DNA of 64,000 bases from Plesiomonas shigelloides (lineage in GTDB: Bacteria > Pseudomonadota > Gammaproteobacteria > Enterobacterales > CAMTGL01), in NCBI RefSeq assembly GCF_900087055.1, contig NZ_LT575468.1, forward strand, positions 434,001-498,000, in the 5' to 3' direction. How positions within the stretch are numbered: the stretch's first letter is position 1; each line of letters begins with the position of its first letter. The position numbers and the translations under genes are program-made. Positions 38,257-48,274 of this stretch are shown piece after piece. The notes beneath the pieces are model-generated. The model saw only the letters and a list, made by a program, of their open reading frames with translations. It was not told the DNA's origin and made no database searches.

Positions 38257-39144
38257 TCAGGGGTGCAGTGGCGGGATCTCGCTATGGCGACGCGGGATGC
38301 GCTGCAAATCCCAATGCGTGATAGCCCATTGCAGCAGCTCATCGATGCTGCCTTGCTGCCAATCCGTCGGCAATACTTGACCTAAAAATTGCAGCGCCCG
38401 TGCCAGATGTGGCAAAGGATTCGCTGGGTCGATAGCGGTCGCGTGGTTTTGCTTGGACAGCTTGCTGCCATCAGCATTGACCACTAATGGCAAATGCAGA
38501 AAATCTGGCACCGGCGCGTTTAAACGCTGATACAGGGCGATTTGGCGCACCGTTGGCTCCAGTAAATCAGCGCCGCGCACAATTTCGGTCATTCCTTGGT
38601 GAATATCATCAATTACCACTGCCAGATTATAGGCGAACAGCCCATCGCGGCGGCGGATAATAAAGTCCTCTTCGGCCAGTGCGGTGGGCACGCTAACTTC
38701 ACCAAAGAGCTGGTCGGTAAACCGGTACACCGGTTGGTGCTGGTAGAGGCGTAGCGCCGCATCCTTGGCATCATAACCTAAATGACGGCAATGGCCGTTG
38801 TAGCCGTCGCCCATCGCTTGGCGTTGCTGGCGTGAGCAGCGACAGTAATAGGCATCCCCTTGCTGCAGTAGGGTGTCGATCACCGCTTGATAGGCGGCAT
38901 GGCGCTGCGATTGGTAGACAATCGGACCATCCCAATACAGGTGATAGGCTTCGAGGGTGCGGATAATGCGCTCACTGGCGCCAGCGACTTCGCGCGGCGG
39001 ATCGATATCTTCGATACGCAGTTGCCACACCCCTTGGCGGTGGCGGGCCTGTAAGAAGCTGCCGAGGGCGGCGACTAAAGAGCCGAAATGCAGATCACCG
39101 GACGGCGACGGAGCAAAGCGGCCGACATAACGCAGTTCATTCAT
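38257..39144 (-). CDS. gluQ: Glutamyl-Q tRNA(Asp) synthetase
   Basis: This paralogue of the GluRS catalytic core glutamylates queuosine in tRNA(Asp). The 295-residue product has the HIGH-equivalent HFGS in FAPSPSGDLHFGSL, the zinc-binding cysteines (CRC and, further on, NGHC) and the KMSKS-equivalent KLSKQNH. It lacks the anticodon-binding domain. I chose the ATG at 39144 by alignment with E. coli (MNELRYVGRF); another in-frame ATG at 39183 is possible and neither has a good Shine-Dalgarno. It sits between dksA and pcnB, as in E. coli. Confidence 0.93.
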   Translation of the reverse strand: MNELRYVGRFAPSPSGDLHFGSLVAALGSFLQARHRQGVWQLRIEDIDPPREVAGASERIIRTLEAYHLYWDGPIVYQSQRHAAYQAVIDTLLQQGDAYYCRCSRQQRQAMGDGYNGHCRHLGYDAKDAALRLYQHQPVYRFTDQLFGEVSVPTALAEEDFIIRRRDGLFAYNLAVVIDDIHQGMTEIVRGADLLEPTVRQIALYQRLNAPVPDFLHLPLVVNADGSKLSKQNHATAIDPANPLPHLARALQFLGQVLPTDWQQGSIDELLQWAITHWDLQRIPRRHSEIPPLHP

Positions 39145-39253
39145 GGTGGTCGTGATGACAGATAAGGCAGTCGGTATGCGCATTATCCTAATACAATTCT
39201 GCGCGGCTGAGTATGGCGGATGGCCGCCGGCATGGCGCTAAAACGGCACCGAT

Positions 39254-39306
39254 CGCAATAAAGGCTACGCGCAATAAAGACTGCGCAATAAAGACAGCGC
39301 AATAAA
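39254..39306. repeat. Four direct repeats CGCAATAAA downstream of dksA
   Basis: The 9-mer occurs at 39254, 39270, 39284 and 39298, with periods of 16, 14 and 14 bases. The surrounding unit is GCGCAATAAAGAC. It directly follows the dksA terminator on the minus strand. Confidence 0.7.
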
Positions 39307-39332
39307 AGACAAAAGGGAGCCTTGGCTCCCTT
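39307..39332 (-). terminator. dksA terminator
   Basis: AAGGGAGCC (39313-39321) and GGCTCCCTT (39324-39332) form a 9-bp stem; on the minus strand a T-rich tract follows. It lies 24 bases after the dksA stop. Confidence 0.75.
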
Positions 39333-39355
39333 CTGGTTTGGCGTATTGACGGTAA

Positions 39356-39808
39356 TTAACCGGCCATCTGCTTTTCGCGGATCTCGGCCAGTGTCTTACA
39401 GTCGATGCACAGATCAGCGGTCGGACGAGCTTCAAGGCGGCGGATCCCGATTTCAACGCCGCAGGACTCGCAGAAACCGAAATCATCTTCTTCGATCTTC
39501 AGCAGAGTCTTCTCGATCTTCTTGATCAGCTTACGCTCACGATCACGGTTACGCAGTTCCAGGCTGAACTCTTCTTCCTGTGCCGCCCGGTCAACCGGGT
39601 CTGGGAAGTTAGCTGCTTCATCCTGCATATGGGTAACTGTGCGATCGACCTCAACCCTGAGCTGATTACGCCATGCCTCAAGAATCTTTCTGAAATGCGC
39701 AAGCTGAGCGTCATTCATGTACTCTTCGCCCGGTTTTTCCTGGTAAGGATCAACACCGGCGATGGCAAGAATGCCCAGAGACGATTTCCTGATTTGGCCT
39801 TCTGGCAT
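39356..39808 (-). CDS. dksA: RNA polymerase-binding transcription factor DksA
   Basis: This protein binds in the RNA polymerase secondary channel and, with ppGpp, mediates the stringent response at rRNA and amino-acid promoters. The 150-residue protein is almost identical to E. coli DksA. The coiled-coil tip has [16 protein letters not shown] with the two essential aspartates, and the zinc finger is CESC with CIDC near the C terminus, ending [11 protein letters not shown] leader of about 50 bases contains a C-rich hairpin (39836-39851), and a good promoter lies upstream. Confidence 0.97.
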   Translation of the reverse strand: MPEGQIRKSSLGILAIAGVDPYQEKPGEEYMNDAQLAHFRKILEAWRNQLRVEVDRTVTHMQDEAANFPDPVDRAAQEEEFSLELRNRDRERKLIKKIEKTLLKIEEDDFGFCESCGVEIGIRRLEARPTADLCIDCKTLAEIREKQMAG

Positions 39809-39867
39809 GCTGCTTCTCCTAAATTCGCGCTACCCACCCCCTGTGGGGGGTAAAAATTAGGCCGCTA

Positions 39868-39896
39868 TAAATAGCAGAAGGATACCGGTATGGCAA
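39868..39896 (-). promoter_or_regulatory. dksA promoter
   Basis: On the minus strand TTGCCA (39896-39891), 17 bases and TATTTA (39873-39868), preceded by TGC as an extended -10, lie about 60 bases upstream of the dksA ATG. Confidence 0.6.
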
Positions 39897-39938
39897 TTCT
39901 TCGCATCCATGCTGTGAAGATAAGCGCAATTTACCGGC

Positions 39939-40643
39939 TCATTCCGCCCACGATAGCGGCGTATTAAGCACCATGCCTTGCGCCGAGAGGGTTGCTTGAT
40001 AGCAAATCACCTCGACGCCCTGCTGTACTGCCGCGGTCAACATCCGAGCATAATCCGGGTCAATATGCCGGGCAGCACGTACCTGTGTGATCCCGCTGTG
40101 CAAGACGGCGAAGAACAGCACAGCCCGTTTTCCCTGTTGAGCCATTTGCGTCAGTTCGCGAAGGTGCTTTTGTCCGCGAACCGTAACGGCATCGGGAAAG
40201 TATCCACACTGTTGTTGCAGTAAGGTGACAGACTTCACTTCAATATAGCAGTCAGCGCGTTTTGGATCGCTTAGCAGCAGATCTATTCTGCTGTTTTCCT
40301 CACCGTAACGCACTTCCCGTGCAATTTGTGTATAGCCCACCAGCTCCGAAATACGATTGGCGCGCAAGGCTTCTTCCACCAAGGCGTTGGCGCGTAGTGT
40401 ATTTACGCAGATCCAGTCACCCGCGGCGGTTTCGGTAAGCTCCCAGCTATGCCGGTATTTACGCTTCGGATTTTCGGAGGCGGAGTACCATACCCGATCT
40501 CCGGGCGTTGCGCACCCTGTCATTGCACCGGTATTGGCGCAATGCAACGTCATTGTGTTTCCGTCCGGCATTTCAATGTCAGCCAGAAAGCGTTTGTAAC
40601 GGCGAATTAAGCGGCCGCATTCCAAAGGGGGATCAAACTGCAT
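39939..40643 (-). CDS. sfsA: Sugar fermentation stimulation protein homologue SfsA
   Basis: This 234-residue protein of the SfsA family has an N-terminal OB-like DNA-binding region ([11 protein letters not shown]) and a nuclease-like fold with [11 protein letters not shown] and [10 protein letters not shown], the Asp and Glu-x-Lys pattern of PD-(D/E)XK enzymes. In E. coli it affects maltose gene expression; its biochemical activity is not settled. It overlaps the thpR end by 11 bases and precedes dksA, the E. coli order. Confidence 0.92.
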   Translation of the reverse strand: MQFDPPLECGRLIRRYKRFLADIEMPDGNTMTLHCANTGAMTGCATPGDRVWYSASENPKRKYRHSWELTETAAGDWICVNTLRANALVEEALRANRISELVGYTQIAREVRYGEENSRIDLLLSDPKRADCYIEVKSVTLLQQQCGYFPDAVTVRGQKHLRELTQMAQQGKRAVLFFAVLHSGITQVRAARHIDPDYARMLTAAVQQGVEVICYQATLSAQGMVLNTPLSWAE

Positions 40644-41184
40644 GGGGGGCTCCCAATGACCAACGTTGTAGCTCCGTATAACGGCTACCGCGCGGTGTAA
40701 GTTCTGAACAGTACAGAGAAAAATGGCTAAAGCTGACTGACCACCCCGGCGTTTGTGACGGCAGGATCAGCGGATGATGGGCGCGTCGAAACAAGGTGAT
40801 ATGTGGGCTAAACGGGGTCGCCGGTTGCGGCAAACCACAGCGCACCGCGGCGGCGCGCAGTGCCGAGGCCAGCGCCAATAGCGGCCGTGGGCTATACCGA
40901 GGGCCGAGCCAGATAATGCCGGCTTTCGGCCAGTGACCGAGGTTATCCAGCGTCAGACTAAAGGGCTGGTTTTGCAGCCGCTCGGCAATGCGGCACACAC
41001 TATCGCGCTGCACCGGTCGGGTCTCGCCGAGAAAGGCCAGTGTCAGATGCAGCTGGGTGGCCGGCGTTGGGCGCGCCGGACGCTGAACATCAAAGGTCTG
41101 GTTGCGCCAATGCACAATATTGCGCGCCAACGTCGGCTGTAGGGTCAACGTAAAGAAAAGGCGCTGGGTGCAGCTCACGGGCAT
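40633..41184 (-). CDS. thpR: RNA 2',3'-cyclic phosphodiesterase
   Basis: This is a 2H phosphoesterase (formerly LigT) that opens 2',3'-cyclic phosphates of RNA. The two catalytic HxTx motifs are HLTL and HITL in the 183-residue product, and QRLFFTLTL near the N terminus matches the family. I chose the ATG at 41184 by alignment; an in-frame TTG at 41199 is an alternative. The 3' end overlaps sfsA by 11 bases, so the two are co-translated. Confidence 0.9.
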   Translation of the reverse strand: MPVSCTQRLFFTLTLQPTLARNIVHWRNQTFDVQRPARPTPATQLHLTLAFLGETRPVQRDSVCRIAERLQNQPFSLTLDNLGHWPKAGIIWLGPRYSPRPLLALASALRAAAVRCGLPQPATPFSPHITLFRRAHHPLILPSQTPGWSVSFSHFSLYCSELTPRGSRYTELQRWSLGAPHAV

Positions 41185-41368
41185 CTCTTTATATAACAAA
41201 ATAGTCTCGGTTGACGGTCATTTCAGGTTATTTACGCGCAGGTCTACCTGTCTCGCATTTTGCGCATCAGAGTACAGGTTGCAAGGGGTTTGCTACAATG
41301 CGCCGGCCTGATTTTTACGACGACAGCTTGGCTTTGTGTGTTGAGCTGGTTTGCCTGGTGTATGAGTT

Positions 41369-43834
41369 ATGACCATGACTGCTCCTGATTTACCGATCTG
41401 CGCTGTGATCCCTGACGTACTGGCTGCATTGCAGCAGCATCCGGCGGTATTGCTTAGCGCGCCGCCTGGCGCGGGCAAGTCGACCTATTTGCCGCTGACG
41501 CTGCTGGAGCAGCCGTGGCTGAGCGGAACGATTTTACTGCTGGAGCCGCGCCGCTTAGCTGCGCGCAGTATCGCCGAGCGTTTGAGCAGTCAGCTCGGTG
41601 AGCGCTGCGGGCAAACCGTGGGCTACCGGATGCGTGCCGAAGCCAAGGTCAGCGCCGCGACGCGCTTGGAAGTGGTGACAGAAGGCGTATTAACCCGCCG
41701 CTTGCAGCAAGACCCCGAGTTGAACGGGGTGAGCCTGATTATTTTTGATGAATTTCATGAGCGCAGCGTGCAAGCCGAGCTGGCGTTGGCCTTGGCGCTG
41801 GATGTGCAAGAAGGGCTGCGTGATGACCTACGCCTGCTGGTGATGTCGGCCACCTTAGATGATCAGGGGCTGCGTAATTTGTTGCCTGATGCGCCGTTGG
41901 TCAGCTCAGCGGGGCGAGCCCATCCGGTCACGGTGTTGCATCAACCTTATCCGCCGCATCAAGCGCTGGAAGAGGCGGTTAGTCAGGCGGTGTGTCAGCT
42001 GCTAGTGCAGGAATCGGGCTCTGCGTTGGTGTTTTTACCCGGCATGGGCGAGATAGAGCGCGTCAGTCGCCGTCTCGAGGGGCGCTTGCCGCCGGATACG
42101 CAGGTGTGTCCGCTGTATGGCGCGCTCACCTTGGCCGAGCAGCAACGGGCAATTGCGCCCGCACCCAGTGGGCAGCGCAAAGTGGTGCTGGCGACCAATT
42201 TGGCGGAAACCAGTTTGACTATCGAAGGTGTGCGCTTGGTGATCGATAGCGGCACCGAGCGACTGGCCAGTTTTGACCCGCGTAGCGGTCTGACCCGTTT
42301 GCAAACCACGCGAATCGCCAAGGCATCGATGACCCAGCGCGCAGGGCGTGCGGGTCGTACCGAGCCGGGCGTGTGTCTGCGCCTGTACAGCAGCGAACAA
42401 GCAGAACGCGCCGCCGAGTTTACGCCGCCGGAGCTGTGCCGCAGCGATTTAAGCGCCATTTGGCTGGAATTGCTGCAGTGGGGCTGCAGCTCATGGCAGT
42501 CGCTGCGCTTTATTGATTACCCTCCGGTGGCCCATCAGGCCGCCGCAGAAACCTTGCTGCGCCGTTTACAGGCCACCGATGAGTCAGGGCGACTCACCGC
42601 CCGTGGCCGCGAGCTGGCGGCGTTAGGCTGCGATCCCCGCCACGGGGTACTGCTGCTCAGCGGTCGGGAGCGCGGCGAAGCGGCATTAGCGGCGCGTTTG
42701 GTGGCGCTATTGGAAGAGCCGCCGCGCACTCAAGTGACGCCGGATCCGGATCGCCTCACCGCGCGTCAGCGCCAGCGCGCCGACACGTTGTTGGGGCGCT
42801 TAACGCCGAACGCGACGCGCGCTACCGAAAACAACACGTACAGCGCACCGGATTTGATTGCCGAGCTGTTGGCCAGCGCGTATCCGGATCGCATTGGCGT
42901 GGCACGCAGTCATGATGGCCGTTTTCAGTTATCTGGCGGTAACGGCGCTTTTATTGAGGCCGACAGTCCACTGGCCGCTCAGCGGGCGCTGGTCGTCCCG
43001 AGTCTGATTTTGGGCGCGTCGAGCCGTGAGGCGCGGATCTTGCTCGCTTGGCCGGTTAGCTCATTGGAGGTACTGGCGGCACAATTGCCTCAGTTGGTCA
43101 GTGAGCAGATGGCGCTGGAGTGGGATGAGGCGCGCGGTACATTGCGCGCTTTGCGCCGTCGCCGTTTAGGGGCGCTGACCTTGAGCGAACAGCCGATGAG
43201 CGCGCCTGAGCCGGCGCAAATGCGCCAAGCACTGCTGGATTGGGTCGCCGAGCAAGGCTTAGCGGTGCTGAATTGGGATGAATCCGCGGTGCAGTTACGT
43301 GCGCGCTTACAGTGTGCGGCACGCTGGTTACCGGAGCTGCCGTGGCCGTCAGTGGAGGATGAGGCGCTGCTCGCGTCCCTGGATAGCTGGTTAGGACCAC
43401 AGCTTGAGGGCGTGCGTGATGTGCGCGGTTTACGCCAGTTGGATCTGAGCGCGGCGCTGAATAATCTGCTCGATTGGCAGCAGCGCCAGCGTTTAGAGCA
43501 ACTGCTGCCGGTGTGTTATACCGTGCCGACCGGCTCGCGCATCGCGATCCGCTATGCGCCGGATGCCGATCCGGTGCTGGCGGTGCGTCTGCAAGAGGTG
43601 TTTGGCGAGTCGGCATCCCCGCGTATTGCCGATGGCCGTGTGGCGTTAGTGTTGGAGTTATTGTCACCGGCACGTCGCCCACTGCAGATCACTCGCGATC
43701 TGCAGGCTTTCTGGCAAGGGGCGTATAAAGAAGTACAAAAAGAGATGAAGGGGCGTTATCCCAAGCATGTGTGGCCGGACGATCCAGCCAATACCCAAGC
43801 TACTCGTGCCACGAAACGGCACTGGCAGGGCTAA
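41369..43834 (+). CDS. hrpB: ATP-dependent helicase HrpB
   Basis: This is an 821-residue DEAH-family helicase. Walker A is APPGAGKST, motif II is DEFH and motif III is MSATLDD. Motifs V-VI are ATNLAETSLTIEG and QRAGRAGRTEPG. The C-terminal HrpB-specific region extends to RYPKHVWPDDPAN. Its cellular role is not well defined. The ATG at 41375 is an alternative start (ATG ACC ATG). It is divergent from thpR and followed by mrcB, the E. coli order. Confidence 0.95.
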   Translation: MTMTAPDLPICAVIPDVLAALQQHPAVLLSAPPGAGKSTYLPLTLLEQPWLSGTILLLEPRRLAARSIAERLSSQLGERCGQTVGYRMRAEAKVSAATRLEVVTEGVLTRRLQQDPELNGVSLIIFDEFHERSVQAELALALALDVQEGLRDDLRLLVMSATLDDQGLRNLLPDAPLVSSAGRAHPVTVLHQPYPPHQALEEAVSQAVCQLLVQESGSALVFLPGMGEIERVSRRLEGRLPPDTQVCPLYGALTLAEQQRAIAPAPSGQRKVVLATNLAETSLTIEGVRLVIDSGTERLASFDPRSGLTRLQTTRIAKASMTQRAGRAGRTEPGVCLRLYSSEQAERAAEFTPPELCRSDLSAIWLELLQWGCSSWQSLRFIDYPPVAHQAAAETLLRRLQATDESGRLTARGRELAALGCDPRHGVLLLSGRERGEAALAARLVALLEEPPRTQVTPDPDRLTARQRQRADTLLGRLTPNATRATENNTYSAPDLIAELLASAYPDRIGVARSHDGRFQLSGGNGAFIEADSPLAAQRALVVPSLILGASSREARILLAWPVSSLEVLAAQLPQLVSEQMALEWDEARGTLRALRRRRLGALTLSEQPMSAPEPAQMRQALLDWVAEQGLAVLNWDESAVQLRARLQCAARWLPELPWPSVEDEALLASLDSWLGPQLEGVRDVRGLRQLDLSAALNNLLDWQQRQRLEQLLPVCYTVPTGSRIAIRYAPDADPVLAVRLQEVFGESASPRIADGRVALVLELLSPARRPLQITRDLQAFWQGAYKEVQKEMKGRYPKHVWPDDPANTQATRATKRHWQG

Positions 43835-44109
43835 TAAGGGCGCGGCTGGGGAAGGTGAGCGTGTGCAAGCAAGGAAGGCGACCTTCACGCTTTCAGTACG
43901 CCGCCTTAGCAAGGGCGCATGTATGCTGTGACCTCGTCCTCTGCATGGGGTGAAAGAGCGAGCACTGCTGCCTGATTCAACGTTATAATCGCGCCTTTTA
44001 ATGCCGTTAGTCGTTAATGGCTGTATCGGTGTGATACCGCATTTGTTCAGGCTGCGTTTGCCGGCCTGTTAGTGATGACTCGTGCAAGCAGGAGAAACCG
44101 GCAGGGATC

Positions 44110-46626
44110 ATGCGTTACGACGACCAGGATGAAGATCGTGCTCCGATTGGACGCCGCCAGAAACCGGCGCGCAATAACCGCGCGCCGGCACGGCGTTCGC
44201 CCGCACATAACCGGAAGAATGAACAGGATGATGATGAGTGGTATGACGATCCTGACCGCGACTTGCCCGATGATGAGCGAGACGAGGAGGCGTATGACGA
44301 CGACTATGACGACGATCATGATGAGCTCGCCGATGATGATGATGCGGAGGAGCAACTGATGGCGCGGCGTCCGTCGTGGAAACGGCGTTTATTGAGCCTT
44401 GGGCTGAAGCTGGCGCTGGTCGGGATTGCGGTGATGGCGCTGTGGGGCATCTATCTGGATGGCAAAATTCGCGATCGGATGGATGGTCAGGTGTGGCAGC
44501 TACCGGCCTCGGTGTATAGCCGGATCATCAACTTGCAACCGGGTGAGCCGTATTCGCTCAAGATGATGAGCGAAGCGCTGGAAGGGATGCAATACCGTCC
44601 GGTGAATGCATTGCGCCGTCCTGGTGACATGGTGGTGGGTAAGAGCAGCATCGACATTTTCCGTCGTCCGTTTGATTTTCCGGATGGCCCTGAGCCGCAG
44701 ATGCGCCTACGTTTGAGCTTTGCCAATAATCAATTGGTGAGCATGCGCGATCTGGACAGCAATGAGCAGATGCAAATGCTGCGGATCGATCCGAAGCTGA
44801 TCGCCATGTTGCAGTCACCGCATAACGAGCAACGGCTGTTTACGCCGCGCGAAGGTTTCCCTGATTTGCTCATCGAAACCTTGCTGTTAACCGAAGATCG
44901 CGACTTTTATCAGCACGATGGCATCAACCCACTCGCCATTGGCCGCGCGATTTGGGTCAACTTGCTGGCCGGTCGCACTGTGCAGGGCGGCAGTACCATT
45001 ACCCAGCAGCTGGCGAAAAACCTGTTTTTGACCAATCAGCGCTCGTTAATCCGTAAGGCGCGTGAAGCCTATATGGCGGTGCTGATTGATTATCGCTACA
45101 GCAAAGAGCGCATTCTGGAAACCTACCTGAATGAGGTCTATCTGGGGCAAAACGGCAACGATCAAATTCACGGATTTGCGCTGGCTAGCCTGTTCTATTT
45201 TGGTCGGCCGGTGAATGAACTGACCACCGATCAGCAGGCTCTGTTGGTGGGGATGGTCAAAGGGCCATCCTATTACAACCCGTGGCGTTACCCTGAACGC
45301 GCCATTGAGCGTCGCAATGTGGTGCTGAAAGTGATGCAGGAGCAGCAGGTCATTGACCAAGAGCTGTATGACCTGTTGAGTAAGCGCCCGCTGGGGATCC
45401 AAGCGCGTGGGGTGGTGACGGCTAGCCAGCCGGCGTATATGCAGGTGATGCGCCAAGAGCTGCGTCAGGCGCTCGGCGATAAGTCAGAGAAACTCTCGGG
45501 CATGCGCATTTTCACCACGCTAGATCCAGCAGTGCAAAACGCGGCGGAAAAAGCGGTGCAAGACGGCATTCCAGCGCTGCTCAGTCAGCGTCATCTGAAG
45601 CAGCTGGAAACGGCCATGGTGGTTACTGACCGCTACAGCGGGGAGATCCGCGCCATGATTGGCGGCGCGCAAACCCGCTATGCTGGCTTTAACCGTGCTT
45701 TACAGGCGCGGCGTCCGATTGGCTCGTTGATCAAGCCGCCGGTATACATGACTGCACTGACCATGCCAGATCGCTTCCGCCTGAATACGCCGCTGTCGGA
45801 TAATCCGTTGTCGATGCGTATGCCAAATGGCCAGCTGTGGCAGCCGAAAAACTACGATCGTAAATACCGTGGCTCAGTAACTTTGCTGACGGCGCTCAGT
45901 AACTCCCTCAACGTGCCAACGGTGAACCTAGGCATGCAAGTGGGCTTAGATACCATCGCCACTGAGCTGACCAAGATGGGCATCGATAATCAGTACATCC
46001 CACGTTTACCGGCGATGTTGCTGGGGGCTATCAGCCTGACGCCGATGGAAGTGACCCAGATGTACCAGACACTGGCCAGTGGCGGTCAGTATGTGCCGAT
46101 GTCGACCTTGCGGACCGTGCTGGATGAGAACGGTCAGCCGCTGTACGAAAGCCTGCCGCAGGCGCAAAGCGTAGTGCCAACACAGGCCGCGGATTTGGCG
46201 CTGTACGGTATGCAGCAGGTGGTGGCATCCGGTACTGCGCGCTCACTGAATAAGAGCTTTAACGCCGGATTGGCCGGTAAAACCGGTACTACCAATGAGC
46301 TGCGTGACAGCTGGTATGTTGGGGTAGATGGTAAGAACGTGGTGACGGTGTGGGTTGGCCGAGATGATAACGGCGAAGCTAAGCTTACCGGTGCTAATGG
46401 TGCCTTGACCTTGTATCGCCGCTATCTGGAAGCGTTGCCGCCGATGCCACTGGTGCTGAAAATGCCACCGGGGATCGCGTGGATTGGCGTGACGCCATCC
46501 GGTCAGTTCGATTGCGGTGCACCGCAAAAGCTGCCGGTGTGGACGAGCGATCCGGATCAGTTCTGTGCGCCACCGAATCCGGTGGATCAAATGGGAAGCT
46601 GGCTGCAGAACGTGTTGGGTTTGTAA
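44110..46626 (+). CDS. mrcB: Bifunctional penicillin-binding protein 1b
   Basis: This class A PBP polymerises and cross-links peptidoglycan at the inner membrane. The 838 residues comprise a charged cytoplasmic tail (1-90) with an Asp/Glu-rich tract (about 39-80), one membrane helix (about 97-117), a UB2H-like region, a GT51 glycosyltransferase domain (LTEDRDFYQHDG with the catalytic Glu, then QGGSTITQQLAKN) and a transpeptidase domain with SLIK in RPIGSLIKPP, SNSLN and KTGTT. The tail is unusually acidic even compared with E. coli PBP1b, which also has a DDYDDY tract. AGGGA precedes the ATG by about 4 bases. A TATAAT at 43984-43989 may be its -10. Confidence 0.96.
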   Translation: MRYDDQDEDRAPIGRRQKPARNNRAPARRSPAHNRKNEQDDDEWYDDPDRDLPDDERDEEAYDDDYDDDHDELADDDDAEEQLMARRPSWKRRLLSLGLKLALVGIAVMALWGIYLDGKIRDRMDGQVWQLPASVYSRIINLQPGEPYSLKMMSEALEGMQYRPVNALRRPGDMVVGKSSIDIFRRPFDFPDGPEPQMRLRLSFANNQLVSMRDLDSNEQMQMLRIDPKLIAMLQSPHNEQRLFTPREGFPDLLIETLLLTEDRDFYQHDGINPLAIGRAIWVNLLAGRTVQGGSTITQQLAKNLFLTNQRSLIRKAREAYMAVLIDYRYSKERILETYLNEVYLGQNGNDQIHGFALASLFYFGRPVNELTTDQQALLVGMVKGPSYYNPWRYPERAIERRNVVLKVMQEQQVIDQELYDLLSKRPLGIQARGVVTASQPAYMQVMRQELRQALGDKSEKLSGMRIFTTLDPAVQNAAEKAVQDGIPALLSQRHLKQLETAMVVTDRYSGEIRAMIGGAQTRYAGFNRALQARRPIGSLIKPPVYMTALTMPDRFRLNTPLSDNPLSMRMPNGQLWQPKNYDRKYRGSVTLLTALSNSLNVPTVNLGMQVGLDTIATELTKMGIDNQYIPRLPAMLLGAISLTPMEVTQMYQTLASGGQYVPMSTLRTVLDENGQPLYESLPQAQSVVPTQAADLALYGMQQVVASGTARSLNKSFNAGLAGKTGTTNELRDSWYVGVDGKNVVTVWVGRDDNGEAKLTGANGALTLYRRYLEALPPMPLVLKMPPGIAWIGVTPSGQFDCGAPQKLPVWTSDPDQFCAPPNPVDQMGSWLQNVLGL

Positions 46627-46661
46627 GCCGAACGTAACAAGGGCAGTTGACTGCCCGCGGT

Positions 46662-46693
46662 AAAAAAAGCCCCGTCATCGACGGGGCTTTTTT
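46662..46693. terminator. Bidirectional terminator between mrcB and hemL
   Basis: AGCCCCGT (46668-46675) pairs with ACGGGGCT (46681-46688), with an A-run before and a T-run after, serving both convergent genes. A separate hairpin GGGCAG-TTGA-CTGCCC (46641-46656) precedes it. Confidence 0.9.
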
Positions 46694-46748
46694 GCTATGG
46701 CGACACGACTTCAAAACCGCCAGCGTTTTAGCTTCGACTGGTGCTACT

Positions 46749-48035
46749 TCAGTCTTGCAGACGCGCAAAGCAGCGCTCGGCGGCGGCCACGGTGGCATCG
46801 ATATCCGCTTCGCTGTGTGCCAGCGACATAAAGCCGGCTTCAAAGGCCGATGGTGCCAGATACTGGCCTTCATCCAGCATCAGGTGGAAGAAGCGCTTGA
46901 AGCGCTCGGCATCACAGGCAACCACCTCTTGATAGCAGGTGACCTGCGGCGCATCGGTGAAGAACAGGCCAAACATGCCGCCAACCTGATTCACCACCAG
47001 ACCGATATTCTGGCGCTTAGCCGCGGCGCGCAGGCCATCGGCCAGACGCTCGGTCAGGGCGGTTAAACGCGCTGATTGGCCAGATTCTGCCAGTGTAGTC
47101 AGGCAGGCATAACCGGCGGCCATTGCAATTGGGTTACCGGACAGCGTACCGGCCTGATACACCGGACCGGTTGGCGCGATGTGCGCCATGACATCACGAC
47201 GGCCACCAAAGGCACCGACTGGCATGCCGCCACCGATGATCTTGCCCAGACAGGTCAGATCCGGCGTCACGCCATAGTGCGCCTGCGCGCCGCCGAGGGC
47301 GACACGAAAACCGGTCATCACCTCGTCAATAATCAGCAATGCGCCATACTGATCACACAGGCGACGCAGCCCCGGCAGGAAATCTGGTTGTGGCGGGATA
47401 CAGTTCATGTTGCCCGCTACCGGCTCGACGATGATACAGGCGATGTCATTCGGATACGCGCGGAACGCTTCTTCGACGGAGCTCAGATCGTTATACGTAC
47501 AGGTCAGGGTGTGTTTGGCAAAATCCGCCGGTACACCCGGTGAGTTAGGCTGGCCCAGTGTCAGTGCGCCGGAGCCGGCTTTTACCAGCAGGGAGTCGGC
47601 ATGACCGTGATAGCAGCCTTCGAACTTAATTATTTTGTCACGATTTGTGAAACCGCGCGCTAAGCGGATAGCACTCATGGTAGCCTCTGTGCCTGAGCTG
47701 ACCATGCGGATCATTTCCATGGACGGCACCAGTCGGGTCACCAGTTCGGCCATCACCACTTCCATCTCGGTCGGTGCGCCGAAGCTTAATCCGCGCTCAG
47801 CGGCTTCAATCACCGCCTGACGGATAGCAGGATGGTTATGTCCCAGCACCATCGGCCCCCAAGAGCCGACGTAGTCAGTGTACTGTTTGCCATCCACATC
47901 AAACAGATACGCGCCATCAGCGCGGGCAATAAACAGCGGGCTGCCGCCGACACCATTGAAGGCGCGGACCGGTGAGTTGACGCCGCCGGGGATGGTTTTT
48001 TGCGCTTGGGCAAACAAAGTTGCAGATTTGGTCAT
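46749..48035 (-). CDS. hemL: Glutamate-1-semialdehyde 2,1-aminomutase
   Basis: This PLP enzyme makes 5-aminolevulinate for haem and tetrapyrroles. The 428 residues contain the gating/substrate region [15 protein letters not shown], the aspartate-bearing [10 protein letters not shown] and the PLP-lysine motif [21 protein letters not shown] lies 7 bases before the ATG at 48035. The frame continues upstream without conservation. It is divergent from clcA, as in E. coli, but the fhu genes found between mrcB and hemL in E. coli are absent. Confidence 0.96.
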   Translation of the reverse strand: MTKSATLFAQAQKTIPGGVNSPVRAFNGVGGSPLFIARADGAYLFDVDGKQYTDYVGSWGPMVLGHNHPAIRQAVIEAAERGLSFGAPTEMEVVMAELVTRLVPSMEMIRMVSSGTEATMSAIRLARGFTNRDKIIKFEGCYHGHADSLLVKAGSGALTLGQPNSPGVPADFAKHTLTCTYNDLSSVEEAFRAYPNDIACIIVEPVAGNMNCIPPQPDFLPGLRRLCDQYGALLIIDEVMTGFRVALGGAQAHYGVTPDLTCLGKIIGGGMPVGAFGGRRDVMAHIAPTGPVYQAGTLSGNPIAMAAGYACLTTLAESGQSARLTALTERLADGLRAAAKRQNIGLVVNQVGGMFGLFFTDAPQVTCYQEVVACDAERFKRFFHLMLDEGQYLAPSAFEAGFMSLAHSEADIDATVAAAERCFARLQD

Positions 48036-48274
48036 ACGGCTATCCTGAATGTCTGTGACCGCACCGTGTCTATGATCTGGGCCCGTTCCACGTTGCTGAG
48101 TCGGCCAGCTTGGTGGCCACCGCACTTGGTGAGCACAATCGTCTGTGATGACACAGAGACAGGTGCATAAAACAGCTATAGTAATCGAAATGTAAGTACG
48201 CAGCGATCTGCCTGACAGACGGCTGCGGTGTTGTGAATTCTCTTCATATTAAGCGAATTAGGATCGTTTGTTCT

